Positions 55,750 through 64,000 of a DNA stretch of 64,000 nt are shown piece by piece. A program made the translations under genes and the position numbers. Source of the stretch: Macrotrachela quadricornifera. Its lineage: Eukaryota > Rotifera > Eurotatoria > Philodinida > Philodinidae. The notes beneath the pieces were generated by a model. It was not told the DNA's origin. It made no database searches and saw only the letters and a list, made by a program, of their open reading frames with translations. Where the stretch lies: positions 541,936-605,935 of the forward strand of contig JAJEKB010020889.1 of NCBI GenBank assembly GCA_022393335.1. The letters run 5' to 3'. The stretch's first letter is position 1; every line of letters starts with the position of its first letter.

Positions 55750-57904
55750 TTAATTACTGTAACGTATTTCGCCATGATTCAGGATTAATTCCAATGTTTG
55801 AATATTTTGTATGACTCCTTCGAGATCCGGATGTTCGGGCGGTAACACTGATCGAAAAATATTCTCTGCCTTCCTTAACTTTGCAAGTGCCGATTGCAAT
55901 TGTTCAAGAGCTATATAAGTTAAACCCATGTTGTTATATGTCCGTGCTAAGCTAGGATGGTTCTTGGGAAGAATTCTCTTTTGTATATTTAAGGCTTGTT
56001 GAAAATACGATAAAGCTTCTTGATGTTTACCTTACAGACCAAACACAGTTCCAATATTGAATAAATCTTCCGCATAATTTGGCTCAAACGCTAAATTGAG
56101 ATTTCTCCAAATTTCCAAACTAATGTCAAGATTACGCGAGGCATCATCATATTTCTTCTGATTTCGATAGGTGATACCCATATTGCTACGTATAGCTGCA
56201 CAAACTCTATGATTTTCTCCAACGGATTCCACAGCATATGAAAAAGCTTGTTCAAAATATTCGAGAGCTTCTGCGTAATTTTTTTTTTCTTTATAGGTGA
56301 CACCGATGTCATTATATAATGCACTCATAGTAGTTTTGTCCACTGACGGTAAATGTAATCGAATTCGTAGTGCTTGATGTAAATAATCTAAAGACTTCTG
56401 AAAATCTCCCATTTCTTGAGCAACATTCCCAAGATTATGATAACAAGCCGATCGTGTCGTCTCATCACCCGGTTCTATCATAATTAAATGTTGTTGGAAG
56501 CATTCTGCTGCTCGTCTAAAATCACCCATTTTTTGTAATAGAAGGCCAAGTGATGTAAGACTTGGGATACCCGTCTCGCATATCCTCATCGATTCCAAAA
56601 CATTTCGAAATTCATGATCATTTTCTCCGCTCAACACAAGTTTCACTACCCATAAATTTTCCGTCTGATTTTTGTAAATATCCTGCACTCGAAAGATAGA
56701 ACCTAACATAAATAATATTTCTTCTTCATCTTCAAATGAACTGAGATGTTTGATATTAGCAAATGGTTTTGTATCCGATCGACGAGTGTCACATTCAATC
56801 TCGAATAAAACCGACTGTAAGTCTGTATTATTTTCATCGATAGTTCTAACAAATCCTACTGCTACCTTACGATTTGCACTGGTCGAGAAAAAACTGTTCA
56901 TCGATATTAAATGGCCGATATGTTGCTGCAGACTTTCTCGTTCTTTTATATGCATGGCTTGTCCACGATATGTTGTGATGGATGACTCTGTAAACTTTTT
57001 TTGTTCTTCTTTCAGTTGGTTATGTATATCACGTACTAAGACACGTAATTTCATTAGTTTATCAATATTTCCAGTACGGAGAATTTTGTTGACGAATTCA
57101 AAGACAAACGATACCTTTGTGTACCATCGTATAGGATTAGCCGAGTCATAGAAGGAGAGGCAAACTAATGCTTGTTGCCAATCTCTTTGGTCTCTTTCGA
57201 TAAATTCACGCAGCATCTCGATCAAATCATGTATCGGATGTCTTAATGAGCCCATGCGTATTAGAAGGTCGACGAATAATTGCATCCATATAAAATTTCC
57301 ACTTTCAGTCGATAAATTTTTGTATGTTCGTTCTGTCGAAGCGCAAATATCGAATGTTACCGGGGCATGAAATCGTGCATGATTCGTGTCAGTAGATGTA
57401 TTTATTGATGGGAAAGATAGGTGTTGTAAATGATTTTTAATTACTAATGTAAGATGTTCTTCACCTTTTGAAACAACTCCTCGTACCTAAGAAAAAATCA
57501 GACAATTCTATAGTCAGCTATGTGATGTATGAAGACGAATATACTTTAGTATAATTCTTCGACCATTCTCTATTCCTCTCTTTATTTTCTGGTTTACATA
57601 CAATATAAATGGCAGTCAATAGTTGGAAATCATGAATATGAGGCACCACATGTCTAGCGAATCGACCACAAATGGTCAGTACAATCTGTTCATGATGAAT
57701 ATCGATTATGTATCGAACACATTCATCCCGATTGCTAAAAAATTTCATGAAACCAAACGGCTTATCCAATTGTGTTTCGTCTTCCAAGTTCTGGCCGTAT
57801 AAATCCAGGCCATCCCAACTGAAATCGTCGTCGAGATATATCCATCGAATTGATAGCGGTTTGTTGTTGGATGAAATCATATTGTTAGTAGTAGGATACG
57901 ACAT
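55750..57904 (-). CDS. ADP-ribosyltransferase with TPRs (copy 3), premature stop
   Basis: Two exons, 57904-57545 and 57486 onward, with a 59-bp intron (donor GTATAT, acceptor TTCTTAG) joined in phase 0. Exon 1 reads the family N-terminal domain (IRWIYLDDDFSWDGLDL, then EQIVLTICGRFARHVVPH, LLTAIYIVCKP). The ART domain has R294 in ITTYRGQ, S321 in SFFSTS, and an E-x-E pair in EDEEEILF. TPRs follow (for example NDIGVTYKEKKNYAEALEYF). An in-frame TAA at 56032-56034 ends the frame after VFGL. Beyond it the same frame continues for 93 codons with another full TPR (GKHQEALSYFQQALNIQ) and ends at TAA 55750-55752. CAA-to-TAA is the simplest cause. The protein, if made, is about 604 residues and lacks its last TPRs. 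No ATG lies further 5' in frame before a stop. Confidence 0.8.
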
Positions 57905-59444
57905 TGACGGAGATATCACTGATTTGGTTTCTGTTGTTTTACGTCGATAGATACGGTTTTTTGTCTTGTGTGCGCAAATCAAATGTAATGAAAGTCTATA
58001 TAGTATGTTTTCGACGAGCAACACTATGCGCCATAGTCAGAGAAAAGAAAAAAAAATAGAAACAAGCAAAACAATATATTTTGAATGGTAGAAGAGAAAA
58101 AATACATGGGCATGTTAGTAACATATTTTCATTCGTTCTGTCCGAAGCAAGATGTATTTACCCTAGTGTTAGAGAGCACTTTAACAAGACCATCTCACGT
58201 ATATGTGCACGCATTGCGTGCGTTCATATGTATATTAGGGACCTGTAGAGTCACACTTTTTTGACTCCGATTACGATTTCGGAAAACGCTGAAAATTTTT
58301 CTTCGGGCAAATTAGTTAAAACTGAGGCCTACGGAGATATAATGCAATTTGTGGTTAGTGTGCTGTCGTCTATCAAATCTAATCTGAGATATTGTGAGTG
58401 AATAAACAGATATGTTCAATGTAACACAGAAAAGTCGGACCTAAGTGTATTTTGAATTTTTTTGTTCATTAAATACAGAGTAAAACCATGGCGACTCAAG
58501 TACATTGTGGAAAAATTGTTTTTTGCTGGTTAGGTGGGTAGTAAATAGAAAACAAATTTGGCCAAAAAAATTCCTTGATCATACCTGATATAGTCGAAAT
58601 TCAAGCTGGTTTGCCGGGACAACTATGATGAGGATCAGTTACTGAGATTATTCGAATGTTCCGAACTCATATTTTAGATGCAGACGGATGGATACTGGAC
58701 TAGCACAAAATCTCCAAAGAATTTCTGCTTTTGATGGTGTCATAGCTCGTGTCGAAGAGCGTGAAGGTCATTTTTTAATAGGTATGTACTTCTTTTCTTT
58801 TTTTTACACATACATGCACACATTTAAAAGTAGAAGGCAAAGGAAGAGAGAATGTACAAATAACAATGTAAAGAAAAAGGTAGAAGATACTAGAAGAACT
58901 AGAAAGAGCGATCAGAGCACTGGTCACTAACAGATCTCCCCCTTTTCCCAAAAATGTTTGTCCTCACCAGAGGTCGATCTATAATGACAAGAGAAAGTTT
59001 ATTATTATCGACGAAATGAATAATGACATGTAAAATTCTACTGCCAGAGCATCATTTGAATCATATAGAACACAAATTGTTTTATATAGCACATATCGTC
59101 GATCACTAGTAAAATTGGAATTAAAGACTCCATGTTAAACTTCTGTTGTGGAACAATTCAATAGATATTTTAAAATTATTGGAGTAGTGAACGGCATCTA
59201 TGTAATAAGAAGTTTCATACAGAATCATGCAAATAAAGAAAAGTAAAAATGAAAATGAAAGAAAAAAAAACAGTCGACATTGTTATGTTGACGATTACAA
59301 GGCAATATCTCACTCTCACGTTCTATTTTTATGATTTTTTTTCTTTTTGTTCTTCAACATTAACAGCAGACAGTCGAGAGAAGTCAATCATTGCAAGCAA
59401 ACACATTAGACGTACTGAAGGCATTACAACAGTTTTCTTATACA
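57905..59444. other. Divergent intergenic region, 1.5 kb
   Basis: It lies between two ART-TPR genes in opposite orientation. No exon is recognised. A short frame at 58688-58930 has no motif. Confidence 0.45.
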
Positions 59445-61463
59445 ATGGGTTGCGGTAGTTGTAAGTCACGTCGTTCTACCCCTGGACCCGAAGAACCTAT
59501 CAAGCCAGTGAAACGTTTACCTGACCCAACACCACCATCACCACCGTCAGTTATATCACCAAAATGGGCTGCCCCAAAATTTAAACCACGTCAGCTCCCA
59601 GAAAAGATTCTCGAGGATTTTATAATAGTTTGGTTGAATCCGTCAGCCGATAGTGATCCAAAAACTCAAGAGACAGAAGAGCAACTACAAGAACTTGTTA
59701 ACGTCGTTATAACATACACTGATCCTGATGAATGCTACGAATTTATTAATCATATAGAAAATGAAAAACTTTTTCTTATCGTATCGGGTACTACTGTGGA
59801 ACATTTCGCTCCAAGAGTAGAAAATGTTTCTCAAATCGATTCAATTTATTGTCTTGACTCTAAAGAAGAACTGAGTAAGATTCAAACTAATAATATTCCC
59901 GGGCTTGATGGTACATTTTCAAGCCCAACCGCTCTCTGTAACGAAGTAAAAGCAGCTATGAAAGTATGTGGACATAATTTGGTGAAACCTGTCGTCATAC
60001 AAAGTGAACCAGATAAAATTTTGTTTATGTATGATCAATTGTTCAGAGAAATTATTTTGAATTCGGAGGAAGGGAATCTCCGAGAACTTTACCAGTTCTG
60101 CGAGACACATTATTCAAGCAATAAAAACGAGAAAGATAACGAGTATTTAACAGAACTCAAAAGCGAGTATTCAAAAGAAAAAGCTATATTCTGGTACACT
60201 AAAGATGGTTGCTTATACAAAGTACTAAACAAAGCACTTCGCATGCGCGATTACGAGACTCTCTATGAACTACGTGACTTTATTCGTCATCTTCATAAAC
60301 AGATCGTCGTCGAGCTAAAGAAGACTGAAATAGATACTCCAATATTATATCGTGGACAAGTAATGGAAATATCAGAGTTAGATCGTATGTGTAATAATAA
60401 AGGAAAATCTATATACTTCCCAAATTTCTTATCTACTAGCACTAATTGCCAAGTAGCTATGGGGTTTGCTCAATCCGCTGTTGAAAAACCGAACAATAAA
60501 GGGAAAGTAAAAGTACTATTCGAGATCAAAGTTGATAAGAATGTATATTTTCCTTTTGCGGATATTACTAAACTAAGTTACTATTACGATGAAGAAGAAT
60601 GGCTTTTCTCTATGGGTTCGGTATTTCGTATTGATACATTCGAAAAACAAGCGGATGGGGCACAGCTCATTAGATTGATATCAATTAATGACAACGACGA
60701 ACAACTAACAATTTTAAAAGAACACTTTCAAAATCTTATGAAGGATAAAAACATTTGCTTGAACTTTGCTAAACTAATGTATCAACTGACAGACTGGAAA
60801 GGATCCAAAAAATTCTATGAAAAAGGTCTTGTTTTAGAAACGGAATGCTATCGCCAAGCGGCTATTTACAACAATCTCGGATCAGTCGCATTAGAACAGG
60901 AACAATACGACGAAGCTTTAAAACATTATGAACAGTCGCTCGAAATTGAACAAAAAGAGGATAATACCAATCAAAAAGAGCTTGCATCTACATATAATAA
61001 TATTGGAACTGTCCATCATAAGAAAAAGGAAATGGATTTAGCTGTCAAGAATTTTCAAGACGCTATCACAACTTTTAATGATACACTAAATGGTGACCTA
61101 GAACTTATGGCCACTCTATACAATAATATGGCTACTGTGCTAAATTTTCAAGGCGAACACCGAAAAGCTTTGATAAATAATAGAAGATGTCTGCGCATTC
61201 GTGAACGTATTCTTCCACCCCTTCACCCCAGTTTGGCGATAGCATACAACAGCATTGCATGTACCTACTATTACTTGCAACTGCTTCCGCAAAATGAAGA
61301 GCATGCTCTCGAAGCAGCCAACTATGCTCAAAAAGCACTCGATTATGCTACAAAAGCAGTCAATATCGACAATCAAGCACTGCCACCTAATCATTCTCAA
61401 ACAAAAATTCATAAAGAGAATCTCGAGCTTTTTGCAAATGAAGGAACAAACGTGAATGAATAA
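59445..61463 (+). CDS. ADP-ribosyltransferase with TPRs (copy 4), N-terminal acylation motif
   Basis: 672 residues, single exon, intact. I place the start at ATG 59445 because it opens MGCGSCKSRR: Gly2 is an N-myristoylation site, with Cys3 and Cys6 as palmitoylation candidates and basic residues after, a dual-acylation membrane-anchor pattern. A Pro-rich linker (PDPTPPSPPS) leads to the family N-terminal domain (DFIIVWLNPSAD, YEFINHIENEKLFLIVSG, IDSIYCLDS; residues 55-185). The ART domain has R303 in LYRGQ, S330 in NFLSTS, and E383-E-E385 in DEEEWLFS. Five or six TPRs fill residues 445-660 (YNNLGSVALEQEQYDEALKH). This is the best-preserved family member and the natural reference for the lesions in the other copies. 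It is probably tethered to the inner face of a membrane. Targets are unknown. Confidence 0.87.
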   Translation: MGCGSCKSRRSTPGPEEPIKPVKRLPDPTPPSPPSVISPKWAAPKFKPRQLPEKILEDFIIVWLNPSADSDPKTQETEEQLQELVNVVITYTDPDECYEFINHIENEKLFLIVSGTTVEHFAPRVENVSQIDSIYCLDSKEELSKIQTNNIPGLDGTFSSPTALCNEVKAAMKVCGHNLVKPVVIQSEPDKILFMYDQLFREIILNSEEGNLRELYQFCETHYSSNKNEKDNEYLTELKSEYSKEKAIFWYTKDGCLYKVLNKALRMRDYETLYELRDFIRHLHKQIVVELKKTEIDTPILYRGQVMEISELDRMCNNKGKSIYFPNFLSTSTNCQVAMGFAQSAVEKPNNKGKVKVLFEIKVDKNVYFPFADITKLSYYYDEEEWLFSMGSVFRIDTFEKQADGAQLIRLISINDNDEQLTILKEHFQNLMKDKNICLNFAKLMYQLTDWKGSKKFYEKGLVLETECYRQAAIYNNLGSVALEQEQYDEALKHYEQSLEIEQKEDNTNQKELASTYNNIGTVHHKKKEMDLAVKNFQDAITTFNDTLNGDLELMATLYNNMATVLNFQGEHRKALINNRRCLRIRERILPPLHPSLAIAYNSIACTYYYLQLLPQNEEHALEAANYAQKALDYATKAVNIDNQALPPNHSQTKIHKENLELFANEGTNVNE

Positions 61464-61958
61464 TTTCTAATTTCACTGTCTTCCTATGACAAACTTTCTT
61501 TTTAGCAATTTTATTTTCTATCAGAATACAATACAATTCTAGTAAACTCATTTGGGACGACATGATAATAAAATAAATCAATTGGTTATTAGTAAATGCA
61601 CATCTCTAAGATTTATGTACACAAACATCTTCAAGAAAGACTATTTTCTATGGGTCGTAGTAACAATCAGATCGAGCATCCGAGGCACAAAATCAGATTT
61701 GTAGCCATGTTTAGAGTCAAATAAAACTCTCGTAAATATATCAGATTTGTAATTCATTCTCACTCAGCAGGCAACCACTAAACATTAAATTTATTTTTCT
61801 TTCTGTGACGTGAAAGAAAAAGTTACTTTTATTGTTGGTTTTTTCCAATAAGAAAGAAAGAAAGGAAATCATTCATTTCTTTTCTCGACAGTTTCTTGCG
61901 CTGTTTTTTTATTGTCGCTATAAAAGACATTTGAAGTTGACAAATAAAAAGAAAAAAA
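61464..61958. other. Intergenic, nothing recognised
   Basis: 3' flank of the ART-TPR gene and 5' flank of the coiled-coil gene on the same strand. Confidence 0.5.
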
Positions 61959-62804
61959 ATGTGTGCAGACAAGGTTACTCCAAAAATGAAGGAGAACGAG
62001 ATTCCGCTAGATGTATCTTATTCATTGAAGATTGGAACATCGGTTTATCATGTGTTAGGCAAACGTCGAAAAAGTCGACGAAATAAATACAATTATTATG
62101 TAGTGGATGAGAAATTCATTCGATCAAAATCCAATAACAGAGCAGTAAGACCTCGTTATATTGTTGATCGACCAAGTAGAAAAGTGGAGAAAAAACCCCG
62201 TGATCCCTCACCACCAACTACAGCACCAATGGATACCCAGGAAATCAAACACGCATTGAGCGAAACAATGGATGAACTGGAAGAAAGACTCGTTCAAACC
62301 ATCAAACAAGAGTTAGAAAAAGTTCGACTGGAGGCGATGTTAACACAAGAAGAAAGAGAAGCAGCTCGCAGAGACGAAGAAAAAAGGCTCAAAGAACTTT
62401 TCGACGAACAAAATGAAACGATGTCGACTATATTGAAGCAACAGGAAGAACAAACTAAAGCTACATCGACTAGCCGCATTGAAGCAGCCATTACCAAAGC
62501 TCTCGAAGTACAACAGAACCAACAACAACAATTAGTGAGCAAAGAAGATATCCAAGACCTAGAAAACAAATTGACTGGAAAAATTCAAGAAATGGTCGAT
62601 GGCTATAAGAAGATGAAGATTTACAATGATCTCGATATGCCAGCTTTATCCCAAAGTGTCCTCAGTCAACATAAAAAATTACAGCAGAGTCATGAATCGA
62701 GTCAAAAGAATTCATCTATAAAAACGAAAAGAATGTCAGCTGATACCTCGACACAAGATCAATCAGAAATCTCCCACAAACATGACGAACAATCCAATGC
62801 CTAA
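61959..62804 (+). CDS. Coiled-coil protein of unknown function
   Basis: 281 residues from ATG 61959. A basic N-terminal part (VYHVLGKRRKSRRNKYNYYV) precedes a Pro-rich turn (KKPRDPSPPTTAPM). A long charged coiled coil follows from about residue 92 to 225 (LSETMDELEERLVQTIKQEL, EEREAARRDEEKRLKELFDE), including a Gln run. The C-terminal tail is Ser/Gln/Lys-rich and disordered. Basic residues near 45-60 could serve as a nuclear signal. It has no membrane span and no enzyme motif. It sits 0.5 kb downstream of the acylated ART-TPR gene in the same direction, but a functional link is not shown. Confidence 0.7.
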   Translation: MCADKVTPKMKENEIPLDVSYSLKIGTSVYHVLGKRRKSRRNKYNYYVVDEKFIRSKSNNRAVRPRYIVDRPSRKVEKKPRDPSPPTTAPMDTQEIKHALSETMDELEERLVQTIKQELEKVRLEAMLTQEEREAARRDEEKRLKELFDEQNETMSTILKQQEEQTKATSTSRIEAAITKALEVQQNQQQQLVSKEDIQDLENKLTGKIQEMVDGYKKMKIYNDLDMPALSQSVLSQHKKLQQSHESSQKNSSIKTKRMSADTSTQDQSEISHKHDEQSNA

Positions 62805-63309
62805 AATATCCTGACATTAATGACTAATGCTAAAACCAAAATTTCCCTTTCTAAAAAACTAATCTCTGGTATTGTATTCTAAAGCTGAATAAAGCATCTC
62901 AAGAAATTATCGCCTTTGACACAGAACAGGTGTTGATCCGAGTAAATTGGATCTTAGTATACAAAATGTTGAGGATTTGTTTTGTCAGTATATTTATGAT
63001 TGTTTGGATAAAGTGCATTGAGTAATTTGGATGAATGTCCTTTCTATGCCTTTCTTCATATAATGGGCATTTTAAAAAACCAGCTAGTCTGCTTCTTCAT
63101 ACCCTTTCTCATTCACCACGTTAGTTTAATTATTAAAAAACGTATATTTTTCTGGAGAATTTCATGTGCAGAACGAGAAAGCAGTAAATACGTATGTCTG
63201 AAAGAATGAAAAAATTAAAAAAATGTCAACCATCACCTCAGAAACTGTTTCTGTAAAAAAAAATTGTTCTTAGCATGATGTATATTTTTCATTTTTACCG
63301 CATTACAAA
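62805..63309. other. Intergenic, nothing recognised
   Basis: Between two genes on the plus strand. The open frame at 63018-63209 has no motif. Confidence 0.5.
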
Positions 63310-63978
63310 ATGGTGAATTGTACTACGATCTGGTTTGTAATATTAATTATGTTGCCATTTACTTCAATTGTAACATTGATTGTGACAATAGTTATTTGTA
63401 GTCAAGTACCAAACACTTATCATGAAGGAGGTCTACCTGAGTTGTCTGAACTTGGAACTGGTCAAGCGCATAATTATTTTATGAGTGGCTTTATCATCTT
63501 ACTTCCACAAATGTTAATAATGTTTATTGGTAGAATTCAAATTCTCATTCAATCTCAAACAATTATTCATCCTCTTATTATATTTTTGATTCATATTATT
63601 ATTATTATGTGTGGGATATTTCTACTAATAATGGCAATTGAAAATGAGGATTATTACCCAATTGTTCATTACGTTGGTGCAGCAGGTACATTTGCTTCCA
63701 TTATTCTTTATTGTATTTTTCATACAATAGTTATATTCTATCTTTATGTAAATCGATCAAAAGCTTCTTATCATTCGAATGTTATGTATCCATTATGGTT
63801 TCTTCTATTTACAATAATTTCATTTATTTCATCGATTATTTTGGTTATTACAAATTCAAGTGTTTCTGAATATATAGCTGTTGGATCACCTTTTCTCTAT
63901 TTTCTTGCTTTTGTACCGCAATTTTGGACAAGAATCAAACAAAGTAAAGACACATCTATTGTACACACTTCAAATTAG
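63310..63978 (+). CDS. DRAM/Frag1/TMEM150-type six-span membrane protein
   Basis: 222 residues in one exon with six hydrophobic spans. The pattern fits the Frag1/DRAM/Sfk1 family: a first span, then an extracytosolic loop with PELSELGTGQAHNYFMSGF, and later HYVGAAGTFASIILYCIFHT, where the His-x3-Ala/Gly span is characteristic. Family members act in lysosomal autophagy control (DRAM) or plasma-membrane lipid organisation (TMEM150/Sfk1). The C-terminus is a short polar cytosolic tail. Which branch it belongs to cannot be told from the sequence alone. Confidence 0.7.
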   Translation: MVNCTTIWFVILIMLPFTSIVTLIVTIVICSQVPNTYHEGGLPELSELGTGQAHNYFMSGFIILLPQMLIMFIGRIQILIQSQTIIHPLIIFLIHIIIIMCGIFLLIMAIENEDYYPIVHYVGAAGTFASIILYCIFHTIVIFYLYVNRSKASYHSNVMYPLWFLLFTIISFISSIILVITNSSVSEYIAVGSPFLYFLAFVPQFWTRIKQSKDTSIVHTSN

Positions 63979-64000
63979 ATTTCGATATCAGTGGTATAGG

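Noticed and set aside
58688..58930. Open frame between the two divergent ART-TPR genes
   Set aside because: No motif; it runs into Lys/Arg-rich low-complexity sequence.

Overview
The window looks like nuclear DNA of a bdelloid rotifer. This is an inference from several features together: AT-rich sequence, very short introns (about 28-60 bp) with GT..AG ends, multi-copy ADP-ribosyltransferase/TPR genes, degenerate F-box/leucine-rich relatives, rhodopsin-like 7TM receptors, Thr-rich membrane proteins, genes of bacterial character (a nuclease-A-inhibitor-like protein and a family 8 polysaccharide lyase), and many old transposon relics. Genes lie on both strands with no operon logic. No rRNA or CRISPR is seen, and no tRNA was recognised by eye.

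Layout. 1-8.6 kb: an almost complete but dead mariner-type element, a secreted dienelactone-hydrolase-like gene, a membrane-protein fragment and a decayed F-box/LRR pseudogene. 9-18 kb: two ADP-ribosyltransferase-TPR genes on the minus strand (one has lost its first exons to stop codons; the other carries about 19 TPRs), separated by retroelement debris (gag-like, Penelope-like) and a short inverted-repeat element. 20-28 kb: nuclease-A-inhibitor-like gene, F-box gene, PL8 lyase, DHH phosphoesterase and a six-exon GH13 gene. 30-35.6 kb: a 7TM receptor gene with a truncated tandem copy, a second receptor fragment, and an IFI6/IFI27-like gene ending in a zinc finger. 36-37 kb: a foldback element. 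38-46 kb: a matrix metalloproteinase whose introns hold repeats, followed by a MORN-repeat coding block that may be spliced to it. 47-49 kb: a type II membrane protein with a Thr-rich stalk. 49.4-53.8 kb: a graveyard with three datable insertions, two of them nested. 54-64 kb: PAP2 phosphatase, two more ADP-ribosyltransferase-TPR genes (one with a premature stop, one with an N-terminal acylation motif), a coiled-coil protein and a DRAM/Frag1-type membrane protein.

The main theme is the dispersed family of four proteins sharing one plan: an N-terminal Rossmann-like domain that I cannot name, a central R-S-E class ADP-ribosyltransferase domain, and a C-terminal array of kinesin-light-chain-type TPRs. 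Two of the four copies carry in-frame stops. The plan resembles effector plus sensor-array architectures of conflict systems, but that role is inference.

Exon joins were read by eye from splice consensus, frame and family pattern. No transcript evidence or database search was available.
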